A DNA stretch of 64,000 nucleotides from Galeruca laticollis (GCA_963921935.1 OY998177.1:5669754-5733753), one strand, 5' to 3'; shown: positions 23,284 through 35,023, counted from the first letter of the stretch. Notes: generated from the sequence alone by a model not told the origin. Program-made: numbers and translations.

Positions 23284-23304
23284 TAAAGCGACCCATACTC
23301 TACT
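23284..23304. repeat. Right terminal inverted repeat (21 bp, perfect)
   Basis: Ends GCGACCCATACTCTACT and is followed by the second TAGCAT copy (23305-23310). Confidence 0.95.
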
Positions 23305-24045
23305 TAGCATCATCAATATTTTTACTATCAAAGAAGTTTGGTCAATGAATGTCGAGTATGTAACAATCAGGTGCTACTAGAAGAATAGGTTTCAGCAGGT
23401 GTCGAGCTTTGTGCACACAATAGGACTACCTAAGAACACGAAAATTGCTACTCTTGTGAATGTACGTACCATTAATGAATATAATTGCTCGAGGTTGTTG
23501 TGGCTCTGGATTGTACATAATATTAGCAAAGTCCGTGACATGTCTTTCAATATAATTTTCTCTAGCAATAACACCAAATCCAATATTAGTGGACAAGTGG
23601 GCACAAAACGTTGCATCAAAGATTTTCTAGCAGTAGTAACTACTTATTGCCTGCCAACTTGAATATCCGAACATTAAACACAAACATGGATCAGAAAGTC
23701 CATAGCGCATTTTGCACAAAAACGTCAAGACATTTGTCCTAGTAACACACCTGTAACCAGTCCCACAAGGCACTATATCGCAGTAAGTAAATAATTCGGA
23801 AAACTGCTGTTTAGTTAGGGTAGTAAACATTCAAATTCATCGTCTTTTAAATTATTCTTGTCGTATTTTCTCGTTTGATTGTTTGACACATAACGCATTC
23901 CTTGTAAGAATGACTGAAGATCAGCTCCTCCAATTACAAATAGCCGATTAACGTAGCGCAATCCAAGTAATAATGGTTGTAAAATAAAGCTATTATCAGT
24001 AGTAATACCCCTAGGGTCTTGATAATACCGAGATAATTTTGTCAT
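23305..24045 (-). pseudogene. DDE_4-type transposase, N-terminal part (split gene)
   Basis: Minus-strand pieces in order: DLQSFLQGMRYVSNNQ, then LTKQQFSELFTYCDIV, then VLTFLCKMRYGLSDPCLCLM with FGYSSWQAIS, which is the helix-turn-helix of HTH_Tnp_4 proteins. Next come PEPQQPRAIIFINGTY and LLVAPDCYILDIH, broken by frameshifts and stops. The first catalytic position, expected Asp in I-D-G-T-Y, reads Asn (AAT). The piece ends DSKNIDDA at the TAGCAT duplication and continues at 16138. Confidence 0.8.
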
Positions 24046-24163
24046 AGAGAATGCTGAAAGCGTGTTGCTTGATAATAGCCCAAGGCCGCAGGCCGAGGGC
24101 TATTATCCTTGAGCAACACGCTTGAAGGATTCCCTATGACAAAATTTTGAGTATTTATCAAGG
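24018..24163. repeat. Foldback MITE, GC-rich loop
   Basis: Imperfect inverted arms sharing AAAATTATCTC/ATTTTGTCATAG, CGTGTTGCTTGATAATAGCC and its complement, with a loop AAGGCCGCAGGCCGA. It lies between the DDE_4 and Crypton relics and contains the apparent ATG of the former, so that start is probably not original. Confidence 0.8.
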
Positions 24164-24239
24164 CCCGAGGAGTATTCGATAAGATAATTTTTTACTTTGT
24201 AGATATTATTAGTTTTATTCAAACAAATATCATTCATTT

Positions 24240-25087
24240 TTATTTAAAACTACAGTTGTGAAAAGTACAATTGGTAAATGTTAAATTGGAAGAAGAGTTT
24301 GCTGAAATTGACGGATTGTTAATTTCCACTGTTGAAGAAATTCCTCGCATGGTGTTGATTATTTCACCATGGCGTTCTTGGTTAATATTCAAGTACGGTT
24401 TATTTGAATTAGACCCGCTATGTCCGGTTATTTTTATCAATTGCTGTTCAGGAATTCCTTTATTTGCCACATGACTAACTGCAGTTGATCTGTTCAAATG
24501 ATTGGATATCTTTTTACACTTGTGTCCATACCAATAGCTTGCGCGGATGATTTGGTCCACATATTAATTGTGTTCTTGCCTACCGGTATATTGTCAAATC
24601 ATGTGTCACTTTCGAATTTCCCGAAAATATTTGGTCTCAAGAATAGGCGACTGGAAGTAATATTTTCCCCCTTTTGGACAATAATTTATGGAATAACCGA
24701 ACAGGATATGCACTTTCGTTTGCAATATTTGGAACAAGCCACTTACTATTTCTACAACTTTTCGATCCTCCTTGGCATGTTTTACTGAATATTGGATTGT
24801 ATTCAATTCTGTTGGATGGCATTCCATCATTATTTTTCTCAATCGTGAAATAGTCTATAAGGCAATCAGCTAACTCAACAGCTACAATATGGTAAACATT
24901 TTTTTGTAAGCCTTCTGGTGTACATTCATCCCATAATTCAATGTTTCTAGCCAAATCACTTGAACTCAAATTTGATGAACTGCATTTTCGTTTGTTTGGA
25001 TCCTGCTGTAATCTTTTACGTTTTGCATATCGCGCATTTTTGAATATCACACTGGTAAACGGGTCGAATACAATTTTGAAGTCATTG
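24240..25087 (-). pseudogene. Crypton-type tyrosine recombinase, C-terminal part (split gene)
   Basis: On the minus strand from 25087: NDFKIVFDPFTSVIFKNARY with AKRKRLQQDPNKRK, then WDECTPEGLQKNVYHI, NRIEYNPIFSKTCQGG, YPVRLFHKLLSKRG, a frame change, and finally HLNRSTAVSHVANKGIPEQQ with TGHSG and KPYL. H-x-x-R, T-G-H and the terminal Tyr fit the tyrosine recombinase catalytic set of the DUF3504/KIAA1958-like Crypton family. The N-terminal part is at 37834-38196, beyond the 12.7-kb P-like insertion. One frameshift plus a 75-bp duplication make it a pseudogene. Confidence 0.75.
25013..25087. repeat. 75-bp duplicate of Crypton coding DNA (left copy)
   Basis: Identical at all positions to 37834-37908. 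The two copies lie on either side of the P-like element, one on each flank, and both are in the same orientation. Confidence 0.95.
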
Positions 25088-25088
25088 C
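25081..25088. repeat. 8-bp target-site duplication GTCATTGC (left copy)
   Basis: The second copy is 37826-37833, immediately outside the other inverted end. Confidence 0.9.
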
Positions 25089-25949
25089 CACAGCACACCC
25101 CCCCTAGCAGTTTCACTCTTATGGGCCAAGTGGAACGAAGTTTTAGTAAGGGGCCCGTCCGCTCGAGGCCGCATTTGTAGTGTGACATCAAAATTATGTC
25201 CAATCAGAGAAGGGCCGGAGGAAACGTCAACTTCATTATCTATTTTTCATAAACAACGCTTTCGGCCATTTAATTAATCCCTACGTTGGATTTGATTTTG
25301 TGTTATTTAAATATGTGTTCTCCTGCTTTTTCTGCCTTTTGTATGTTATTACAATTTTAGTGTTTTAGTTATTATCATTAACCTATAGTTTATCGAACTT
25401 TTGATTAGTATTTAGTGTGCTTTTTGCAAACAATTGTGACCATGTGAGTATTTTTCAATTTGTTTTATGAAGTATGGATAATGTTTTAAATAATAAAATT
25501 GATGAAACAGTAGTATCTATGTGGAATTTTTTTATGTAACTTGTAACTGAACAAAGTAAATATTGCAGTATTAAATCTTACTAGTTTAATTTTCAATAAC
25601 TTGCATTCACAATACTCATAGAAAAAAACATCGAGATTTTTATTGTTATTATTTTCATATAATAGATGTAAACGGTGTTATAAGATGAAACGTTATATTT
25701 ATATATGGTTGAGTTGGGTTTTGCCCAAAAAAGTTACGTTCATCCTGATCTATGCAATGTTTAAGTTGAATTGGTTTGTTGTATTAAAGAAAACATACCC
25801 TACATTAACTGAATAATGTGAATACTATTTTGGCTGACCAATTTGTTTAGCACACTCAACCATAGTGAAATATATGTACCTACATGATTTGTCAACTAGA
25901 ACTGTTGTGTGAGATAAACCATTGCTTTGCTTTTTAATTTACAGTTATC

Positions 25950-26702
25950 ATGGCAACTCGTAAAAGAGCATGTTCTGTTCATGGCTGTTCTGACATGTCA
26001 AGTAAAAGACATCGGTTTACACAAGACCCTGAACTGGCAAGTGTTTGGTTGTCAAATATAAACAATTATGCATTAAGGGACAAAACACTAGTCCAACTCA
26101 ATGACAATTATAGGATCTGTCATCGTCATTTTGCAGAGGAGTTTAAAAACCCAGGATTTCGAAGAGAGTTGTCAACTCTATTCTTACCTGGTAGGTAGTG
26201 CGGTTTATAATAGAAGCAACTTTTTTAGATAAATTATTGTAGGTATTACAGATGTGGATGGTCAGGCGGTATATTCTACTGTGGATGTTATGTCGATAGA
26301 AACTCCATCTACATTGGCTGGTTTAGAAACTCCCTCTACATCAGTGGAATTCAGGAGAAAAACGACAAGTAAGTTGATATTTAAATACCAGTATATGTAT
26401 CAAGATTGGGAAGCTTTGGTTAGGTTTTATTTACTTGTTACAAATTTCATATTCTGGATTCAATAAGACAAACAATTGAAAGTAGATAGATAAATAGATC
26501 ATATTAAGATATAAATGAATATAACCTTACCAATCGCAAGTGGCTGTAAGTAAAAGTGTACTGAAAATGCTATATTTATGTTTTAGTTGTCTCAAAGAAA
26601 CACTGTCCATTGAGACAATTTCATGTTATGCGACAAACGCATCCAACTGATAGGGAAAAAGTTGCTTACAAATGGTCTATGGATAAAATAACAGCAGGTT
26701 AA
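25950..26702 (+). pseudogene. THAP-domain gene, first three exons recognisable
   Basis: Exon 1 (25950 to about 26189) encodes an N-terminal THAP zinc finger: C-x4-C in CSVHGC, Trp in VWLSNIN, then C-x2-H in ICHRHF, ending STLFLPG. A GTAGGT donor follows. Exon 2 (about 26243-26370) encodes a S/T-rich linker with repeated ETPST and ends at GTAAGT. Exon 3 (about 26587-26700, after TTTTAG) encodes HCPLRQFHVMRQTHPTDREK. THAP domains bind DNA and open P-element transposases. No catalytic exons are recognisable downstream, so it may be truncated, or the exons may have diverged. It could be domesticated, but the flanking inverted ends and TSD favour a transposon gene. Confidence 0.65.
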
Positions 26703-26752
26703 GACTCCAAATTTATAAAATATATGGATGTCCATGGAAATATGACTTGCAT

Positions 26753-26840
26753 AGATCCTTTAACCATACAAACGTAACAATTATACAATGTATAATAGAT
26801 CCTTTAACCATACAAACGTAACAATTATACAATGTATAAT
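26753..26840. repeat. Tandem duplication, 44-bp unit, 2 copies
   Basis: AGATCCTTTAACCATACAAA starts at 26753 and 26797 with identical units. Confidence 0.95.
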
Positions 26841-26997
26841 TTATTACATTTTTGTAATTGATTATGTACATATCTGCTTTTACCTACTAAAATAAATATA
26901 AGCAATATATTTTTGTTTTATTTATATTCTTATTTTTGCTCATTGGTATAATATTTATTATACCTACATGATTTTATTGGATGTAGTTTTGTAGAAA

Positions 26998-27473
26998 TTA
27001 AAAAATCCCAATGGCATAGGACCAATTAGACAGGCTTATTTCAGTAACATGTTTGCATAAAACTCAAAACAAAAAATTATATACAAAAGTAATAAAATGT
27101 TTTGAGATGGACAAAAAACCAAAGTAACATTCTGGCATCAAATCAAAAACAAAAAATAAAAATAAATTCTGGTAAATTTGTGAATTTTCTTAAATAAATG
27201 TTTTAATGTACGATTTAGAGAAAAATTTTAAATACAAAAGTTGTATAACGTGTTAAGATCTATAAAAAAGCTTAGTAACTTTTTTGCGTCAAATGAAAAA
27301 CAAAGGAAATACGATTTTTTTTCAACTTTGACAGGCCGCCATTTTGTTTTTACTGGGCCGATTTGGCTCATTAACGAACTCGTCGAAGATTTTGGCCAAA
27401 ACGATGTTTGTAGCGAGTTTGGTTTCGATCCGTCAAAAAATACGCCCTCTATCGTGCTTACAAATTCCGTTAT

Positions 27474-27474
<1 letters not shown>
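26998..27474. repeat. Dispersed repeat, copy A (followed by (TA)n)
   Basis: About 480 bp, starting AAAATCCCAATGGCATAGG and ending TTCCGTTATAACATATA. It is about 90% like 54709-55171, in the same orientation, and both copies end in a long TA run. It contains no supported gene. The apparent protein-like frame reading into the TA run is a chance frame. Confidence 0.9.

Positions 27475-27568
<94 letters not shown>
27475..27568. repeat. (TA)n microsatellite, 94 bp
   Basis: The longest TA run in the window. It forms the right end of dispersed repeat copy A. Confidence 0.95.
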
Positions 27569-27570
<2 letters not shown>

Positions 27571-28500
27571 CTAACGGTCAGTACAAGGACATTTATCAAT
27601 CCCTATATACAATTATACAATGGGTTATTTCAACCATATATAAGGTTTGCATTCTAATGGTACTCAAAATCTTGAAAAATATTCATCGGTTTTGGACATC
27701 TGTCGAATTGGGTCCAATTCGACAATTAACAATTGTATATACAAGAACATTTTACAACACATTAATGAATGTGAGTTTTTTGTACTACTTCATCGTACAA
27801 GATATAAAAACGGAGGAGCACTTGTACTCCATCATTTAAAACGTTTTTTTACCATATTCAACCTATTCGAATGTAATTAAGCTCAGGATATTTTTATCCA
27901 AGTTTTCGTATGAACTATTATTGGAATTGATTTTAATCGATATTCATGTGAATTCACGAAAGCACAAAATGAATAAAACACATTAACATAAATCAAAAAT
28001 GATATATCTCACAAAAAGTAACAACAAACGCGTTTTACATCACTACACTTCAGAATGTCAAGTGTAGATACTGTAACTAGTGAAATTATTCATAAAATTT
28101 GTAAACCAATAAAAAAAACTTTTCTCTCATCATACATTGACTTCTAGACTATCTTTCATATTATAATACGCTTCTGAATGTCAGTTAAATAGTATCTCAA
28201 TATCGCTGTCTTATTTTCGACACCCTAAACAATAAATTATACAATGCAAAATTACATTAATTTGTTAATATGAAAAGTTTGTAATCTGACTAATATATTT
28301 TCGTGTGAGATATTTGAGTGCAATTTTGCCGCTTCAGTTAAAAAATTGCCGTTCGAATTACACACAATATTTTTACCACGATCGCAAGATATTGAAAATA
28401 TACCTTTAATTTTTATTGTTCCACATTGTATTAGAACAGACATAAGTTAAATAAAATGTCAAATACTAGAAACTAGATCTCAAAAATACTTCCAAGATTG
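27569..28500. other. AT-rich stretch without recognisable gene
   Basis: Short frames only (for example near 27647); no domain, no paired repeats seen. Confidence 0.55.
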
Positions 28501-28504
28501 GTAA

Positions 28505-28775
28505 TACAGTCAAACCCAAGTAAGTGAGTGAGAAGTGAAAAAAACTCTATATGTGAGAGTGATGGCCCGGTCCCGTCATTTCAACCCTCTAAAACCTCTA
28601 AGTGAAATACAAAAACCTGAGTGACAGTCGTTTTCAACCGGCAAGCTTCTATAACTGAGATTGCTATTTACCTATACCTCTAGAAGCGACAATCATTGCT
28701 ATATATAACTGAAATTCACCTGTACTTCTATAAGCAAGTGTTAAACGTATTCAACGTATTTTTTATATTTTGGAA
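28505..28775. repeat. Candidate pogo/Tigger-like non-autonomous fragment
   Basis: It begins TACAGTCAAACCCAAGTAAG, which resembles the CAGT(C/T)AAACC ends of Tigger/pogo elements. It contains several ACCTCTA(A/T)(A/G)-type words. The matching opposite end was not found, so this is a weak call. Confidence 0.3.
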
Positions 28776-28860
28776 TTACATACTTTGTAGCATGGTTGCC
28801 AGTTGTAATCCACTACTTGAGAATCATGGTATTTTTCTACATTATTATTAAGATGCGAAA

Positions 28861-29975
28861 TCAAATCGGGTCCCTTTCAAAGCAGATTTTATCTTCGGAA
28901 ACAAAAAAGTCGCACGGTGCCGAATCTGGTGAGTACGGCGGGTGTTCGAGCACTTGAGTGCGCTTACTGGCCAAATACTGCTTCACAGATAGCGCGTTAT
29001 GGGAAGGTGCGTTGTCCTGGTGCAAACTCCACGAGTTGTTAATCCAAAACTCGGGCCGTCTTTTACGAACTCGTTCTCGCAATGCTGCCAAAACTGACAA
29101 ATAGTAAGTCTGGTTGATAGTCTGAAACTCTGGAACCCATTCAGTCATCACGATACCGTTAATGTCGAAAAAAACGATCAACATTGCCTTGAATTTTGAT
29201 TTGGACATCCTTGCTTTTTTGATTCTGGGCGATTCAGGCGTCTTCCAATGCATCGATTGTCGCTTTGTTTCAACATCGTATTGAAAAATCTACGTATCGT
29301 CGCAAGTAATAACGTTTTTCATCAGTTCGGGATCTTCTACTAACCTTTCAAGAAAATCTGAGCAGACCCGTTGACGCAAGAGCTTTTGGTCAGGAGTCAG
29401 ATTTTTTGGCACCAACTTCGCACAGACTTGTCATGTGTAATTCTTAGTGTAAAATTTTTCTAACCGTTTCTTTATCAGCGTCTACAGCCTCGGCAACCAT
29501 CCGGATGCTCATTCGACGATCTGCACGCACAATTTGGTTTATTTTGGTCACTGTTTCCGGAGTTGAAACAGTCACAGGGCGACCTGGGCGCTGGTCATCT
29601 TCAGTGCTCTCTCGGCCCTCACTAAAGCGCTTACATATCTCAAAAAAACGCGCACGAGATAGAGAATTGTCCCCATAGACATCTTGCAACAATTTATAGA
29701 ACTCAGTCAAAGTTTTTTTCAATTTAACGAGAAATTTGAGATTGATACGTTGCTCCTGTTTATCTTCACACATGGTTTTCGGCACGAGAAAAAAACACGT
29801 TCGTTTCAAACCGCTACTGCACAAACACTATAATAGTGACGGAAACGTGTTTTGGGACGTGCATAGATAAGATATCTAGATACCCAACGCACTACTCGTT
29901 TTTTACCCCACCCGTCTAGAGCGCCCTCTAGGCGCGCAGTCTCGTTATTTAATATCCAGACTTCGTACTCTTATC
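28861..29975 (-). pseudogene. mariner-family transposase, DD34D, broken
   Basis: From 29767 down: an N-terminal helix-turn-helix half with FYKLLQDVYGDNSLSRARFF and GRPVTVSTPETV, ending KILH. After a frameshift come TPDQKLLRQRVCSDFL and ITCDDT, where the first catalytic Asp is followed by an in-frame TAG. Next MHWKTPESPRIKKARMSKSK, SLHQDNAPSHNALSVK (second Asp) and YSPDSAPCDFF (third Asp). The last two Asp are separated by 34 residues. A frameshift right after CDFF removes the C-terminus. A probable 5' inverted repeat (GTCTGGATATTAAATAACGA) lies at 29940-29975; the 3' end is missing. Confidence 0.9.
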
Positions 29976-31480
29976 ATTAATTTTTGGATTATCGTCAAGA
30001 TGTTACTACGTTCGCCAGTAACTAAATGTGTTTTCACAATATATGTATTTAAACAAATTGATTTTTATATAGCTAATGTAGTGGACGCACATTCTGTTGA
30101 TTGTTTAACAATGTTTGAAATAGATAAATATTACTAAAATTGTTTTCAATAAATATTCTATTTAGGTAATGATTATACCTAGTGCATTTGGATTACTAAA
30201 TCATAAATAAAAAAGAGCAGTTTTATTATCAAACTATTTTTTCTTGTGGTTAACTCCAGTCAAAAACTACCATATATATTTTTAGCCTAAAAGTTTTATT
30301 TTTACAGTTGTCTATTTTTGAAAATTCTTAATTAACTTCTAAACCACTCGTAGCTTGAAAACTATTGATTAAAAAAATAGTTTGGTTTAAAACTTTCTTT
30401 ATTTCTCATCTGGACTCCGGACTATGTATTCCAGATCCAATAGGTCTAGTAATATTTTAAGTAAAATTAGGAGATTAATTTTACTGCAAATTAGTATTCT
30501 CGTTATTTCCATTTTTACCCACATAGTGGCAACTGCAATAAACTCAAAGTTTGAAAGAAGGTTTGGTTTGTCAAGAGTGGGCATAATTAAAAATTCCGTG
30601 TGTTGCTCCTGGCAACCGAAAACAAGCTTTAAGTCTGTCGAAGTGAAAATTCTATTATTTTTAAGGTAAATATTTCCGTAATGTAAAGTTTGTAACATTT
30701 GTTACATCTATACCTCATTCCTCACAGTGACAGGGACAATGGAAAAAGTTTGACAACATTGCGTGAGGAATCAATATGTCAAACCTCTTATACGAATAGA
30801 AATTTTACTATTTTAAAACCTAAAACTGCTTTCTATCAAACACTTAAGTAATTAGACATTTGCATAGAGTTAGAGATAAAAATCAAAATCATGGCTGAAA
30901 TGTTTCAAATTCAATCCCAATCGTTTCAGAAATAAAAAATTAATATGAAAGTATTTTCTGTGGCATCCCTACCCGTACCTAAATGCTTTAGAAATATACC
31001 AATGTATTATCGATATTTCCAAGACACTTCCAATTTTATAGAAATATGTCAGTTTATCTTTTCAACAGATTCATTTAAATAGTTCCCCACGAAATTCATT
31101 CCCAATAATACAATAACCATATAACTTTTACGAAGTATGCCAATTATTTCCTTGTGGTTTTAAGGACAAAGAACAAAAACTATATTAGATAAATAATTAG
31201 TTCTTTTGAAGGTATATTTTCTATTAATTACAATTCCAAAACATTTTACAAATTACCTTTCTTACCTCTTATACTTTCGATATTAGCGACCCTAAGGGAG
31301 TAATGGACGTACTCTGAATTAGTACCAAACTAAAGGCGACTCTTTTATGGACAAACTTGTACCTGAAGAAATTTTAGAAAGTGATTCAGATACGGAAAAT
31401 TCTTCCAAAGAAGAACCTGTTCAGTCATAACCAAAGAAAGAAAGCCGGATATAACAAGTATTGTTATATAACTTTGTAAA
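29976..31480. other. AT-rich stretch without recognisable gene
   Basis: No supported gene. A short acidic frame near 31347-31430 (EEILESDSDTEN) looks like the start of a transposon-type protein but stops after about 28 codons and cannot be assigned. Confidence 0.5.
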
Positions 31481-31489
31481 GTGCCAGTA

Positions 31490-31830
31490 CCAAGAGAGCA
31501 GTTCAAATCGTAGTGCAAGTGAAGCGAGTTCAATACTCAATAACAAAGTTTTTGACACTCATCAGTTCTATTACTCATCGACGCGAGTTTTTACACTCAT
31601 CGAATCGAGCTCTACGCTCAATAACAAAGTTCTACTATTCATCGACGCGAGTTTTACACTCATCGAATGGAGCTCAACGCTCAATAACAAAGTTTTTCAC
31701 ACTCATCGAAACGAGTTTAATACTCAATAACAAAGTTAGTTTTAATACTCATCGAAGCGAGCTCACAACTCAAAAACGAAATCAGTTCAATACTAAAGTT
31801 AGTTCATAACTCAGTTCAATACTCAATCGA
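31490..31830. repeat. Degenerate tandem repeat, ACTCATCGA / CAATAACAAAGTT words
   Basis: CAATAACAAAGTT occurs near 31538, 31619, 31682 and 31719, each next to ACTCATCGA(A/C)(T/G)CGAG(T/C)T(C/T). Spacing is about 60-80 bp with a shorter sub-period near 35 bp. Frames read across it as serine/threonine-rich peptides, but I think these are repeat artefacts. Confidence 0.8.
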
Positions 31831-33165
31831 ATTCATCGAGTCGTCGTTACATATCGAAGTAACTTCACTCAAAGTCAAACAGTCAGAGATACTAAGTCTA
31901 ACACATCGTTACTTAGTTTCTATACGAGCCAAGTGAATATTCATCAAATCGAAACATACAGTGCCTTCCGATCTGAAACCACCGAAGTTCAACATTCATA
32001 ACTTTGTACCATTCTTTTAAATTTGTACATAATAAATTATTAATTTCGACATTAATTTTGTCAAATCCAGATTATTTATCTAGTTGAATGTCTACGCCAG
32101 TCGACGAAGTTCAGCTGGAAATATAATCAAAACCATTGTACTAAAGGCGACTTACCACAACATAACCGATACTTCAGTTAGTGCTGACACCAATAAAAAC
32201 AGATTTCCCCATTAGAGTACTTTACGAAATTGTTTTCGTTTGATATAATAAATCATATTCATCAAATAAACATTTACGGCACACAAGTGATATATTTATT
32301 GCTACCGATTCTAATGAAATAACAAATTTTTGTCAATTTTAATCATTATGATTATAATAGTTCTTTTATCCTATGAGGAAATACCTTGATGGGTTCTACA
32401 AATCTCTACACTAAGTTAAGAGATGGTATTTCGCAATATTCACTTATATTCTCGATATAAAAGATGTTTAAATTTATGCGAAAAAATTCAAGAGGTATAA
32501 AATTATGATGGGTATTTCCTATGTCAAAATTCCCTCAGCTCACCCTCTTCCGAGATATCATCCCTAAAAATTGCTGAGTAGAATTGAGATTTTTGTTTTA
32601 CTCAAATTTAAGTGAAGATGGAAATTGTGTAATTTCTGTGCACACACAATGACTAACCACCGGTATTTTTTCAACTCTCCTGTTACATCATAAGGTGGTG
32701 AAAGTATCAACCCTTTATTGAATATAAAATATTTATTTTGACACTGAATTTTGTGAGCTAAAAATATTATTTAAAATCTTTTTTCTCTTGAATTTTGTTC
32801 CTAGAATCAATAGATTTTGAGAAAAAATAAAATACAATATCCTGTGTGATACTTTATTCTAATTACATTGCAATAGTAGGCTGCTGTCACTTTGACGATT
32901 TATTCGTGTCTACCTCATGTTTATTCAACTTTTAGTAGTCGAAGTCAAATTCTGTTATTGATAGTTACAAATTCAAGTTTACTAGTAACTTTGTAGTTTA
33001 CTATTTTTGCGTTAATTTTCCTGTATACTAGTTTCATTTTATAACATGTATACAACGCTCAAATGAACTAGATGCATTTTGTGTATAGTAAATTTCTAGA
33101 AGATAAACGTCTTTAAGCTGAAAAATATCATTCTTCATTTGCACGTACTCATCAATGCTTATAGG
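31831..33165. other. AT-rich stretch without recognisable gene
   Basis: No domain, RNA gene or paired repeats seen. Confidence 0.55.
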
Positions 33166-33169
33166 ATGG

Positions 33170-33500
33170 TTACAAAGAAACTCAAACAATACTGGATCAC
33201 CAGTTTTTTTCCAAAATTATCTCCCCGAACTACTTGAGAACATCCCACTCAATATTAGACAAAACCAACCAACCATTGGATTGGTCGAGAAGAGCCGCAA
33301 CACTAGCCTCATCAATTTCCAGAATTAAATCCTATGTGATTTCTGGTTATAGGATCACTATTTTGCAACAGAATGATACTTGATATCAACGTTTTGAAGA
33401 ATCATATTCGAGTAGCGTGTAATACTGGGATAGCCACTTTCAAGTTACTCTTAGTGCAGCTGTATATATACGGATGCATTTTAATTTTACGCAGTATTCT
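33170..33500 (+). pseudogene. Tc1/mariner-like DDE transposase relic
   Basis: The plus strand in shifting frames reads FFQNYLPELLENIPLNIRQN, then a deletion, NHWIGREEPQ, and near 33330-33410 NVLKNHIRVACNT. This order resembles the second half of a family of insect Tc1/mariner-like transposases with 'LPELLEDIPLxxRQ', 'RWIGRGGP' and 'IxxLKxRIRxAC' blocks (remembered pattern). The catalytic HDGAP and SPD blocks are deleted or unreadable. Confidence 0.5.
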
Positions 33501-34964
33501 TCGGACGGACTACCTGCTGGCATGTGGATTTTAGATAACTTCAAGCATTCTAATAAATTAATTTTCCTCATTAACTACACAAATTGTCCTTCTCTTTTGT
33601 TCATAAACTACTGAACTCGTACGATTAAAATGATCTACTAATCTTCACAACATTGTTTAATCGGGTTGTTTTCGTGATGATTATTTCTCTTTGTAAATTC
33701 TTTGAGATAACAATTTTTCACACATTCTTTCAGTGCCTACATTATATCTGTCAATTATTTAACATGAAAGTTAATTTTTAACAGTATCTAATTATTTACA
33801 AATTAATAAACACTACACAAAATTGAAGAAGTCTGTAAATGGCAAGCTACTTATTATTACTGACTAATAAAATATGTCATTTGCCCACAGCTAACTTGTT
33901 ATAATAGAATTATTCTCCAAAATTCTTTTTGTTATTATACTGAAAGTAAATCAAAGACAATAAATGGTAATCTCACTTAAAATAATACAGGGCGATTCAT
34001 TGGGAAAAAATAGGAAAATCATGTGTTCGAGTTTTGGCTCGCCTTACACGTAAGTATTGCAATATCATAGAAATAGCATTTGAAACTAAACCAATGTCAA
34101 AAATATATGCCCGCAAAAAGTTTGTACCATCTACGGTATACAGGACGTTGAAATGATAACGAATTTCGTATATAATTGACCATTACTTTTGAAATACTCT
34201 GTATAACTTAATGAATGAAATATTACTTAATGTGTTCCATTTAAAAGAGTAGGTTTGTTCACCCTGGTAATACTTAACACCCTGTAACTACGGAAATAAT
34301 TGTAAGAAGTGATGTTTGAATCTTCCCATAATTTTACTGAATAACTATATTTATATCTTCTATAATAACGGATATATCGTACATTGACCTACTAGTGGCG
34401 CAACCTGTATATAATAATTTTGTGTATATAACACCCTTTATGTATATAACACCCTTTATGTTTAAAAAACCGGAATTCTTCTCAACACGGTGTGTTTAAA
34501 GCAATGTACAAACAATGACCAGGACAATTATTCCAAATTCTGAGAATCGTTGAAAAAACATTAGTTAAATAAAAACAAAATTTGTTACCTCTATTTTTCT
34601 ATAGTTAAGTACTGAAGCTTAGTATATATCCAATTTCTTTATCAGCTCTACCAACAATAAAAACCAATTGATGAAAGATGAATGCTTTGCCACACCTTTC
34701 ACCCACTCTATGGATACAAAATCTGCGGTTTTATTCTGAACTATGACAAAACTTGAATTTTTGTCTAGATATGATCATTAAAGTAATTCCCTATTCTAAA
34801 TTAACGAAAAAATTCAAAAATGTCCTGGAAGTACACGATCACCCATTGTGTCTTGGAAAGCATCGTTACTCATAAAACTCTTCCGGGATAGTCCTGGCAT
34901 TGACCAAATGTCTTGGAAGTAACCATTAGTCCACAGTTTCGGTCCTGGTAATCACCATTACTCA

Positions 34965-34967
<3 letters not shown>
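33501..34967. other. AT-rich stretch with short repeats, no gene
   Basis: 34424-34461 contains a direct duplication of TGTATATAACACCCTTTATG. 34805-34960 contains loosely repeated (A)TGTC(T/C)TGGAA and TCACCATTACTCA-type words. The words ACAGGGCGATTCATTGGG near 33989 and AACACCCTGTAAC near 34268 resemble the ends of known insect DNA transposons but do not pair convincingly. Confidence 0.5.

Positions 34968-35021
<54 letters not shown>
34968..35021. repeat. (TA)n microsatellite
   Basis: A TA run just left of the large palindrome. Confidence 0.9.

Positions 35022-35023
<2 letters not shown>

Larger units (their letters stand above)
16139..23304 (-). mobile_element. 7.2-kb unclassified element with AG...CT termini, 6-bp TSD and one large gene
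   Basis: The boundaries are exact. A perfect 21-bp terminal inverted repeat (starting AGTAGAGTATGGGTCGC) occupies 16139-16159 and 23284-23304, and TAGCAT is duplicated outside. From left to right it contains repeats (16343-16640 and 16704-17130), a decayed plus-strand gene copy (17146-17560), a TA run, an iteron-like array (17975-18590), the central minus-strand gene (18850-21039), a second array (21300-21561), a second TA run, and a decayed minus-strand gene copy (21960-23279). 17040-18290 and 21300-23280 are inverted repeats of each other, with deletions. AG...CT ends with a 6-bp duplication are known for Polintons/Mavericks, but no DNA polymerase B, integrase, packaging ATPase or capsid gene is visible. 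It could be a Polinton-dependent satellite, a derivative, or a new group. Confidence 0.9.

Noticed and set aside
16139..23304. Calling the element a complete Polinton/Maverick or an endogenous virus
   Set aside because: Only ends and duplication length agree; no polymerase B, integrase, ATPase, protease or capsid gene is visible.
25950..26702. Host THAP transcription factor gene
   Set aside because: It lies within paired inverted ends with an 8-bp duplication, and no further exons are seen, so a transposon origin is more likely.
27241..27599. Open frames with long YIYIYI runs (also near 17907, 21384, 55109, 61155)
   Set aside because: They are translations of (TA)n microsatellites, not proteins.
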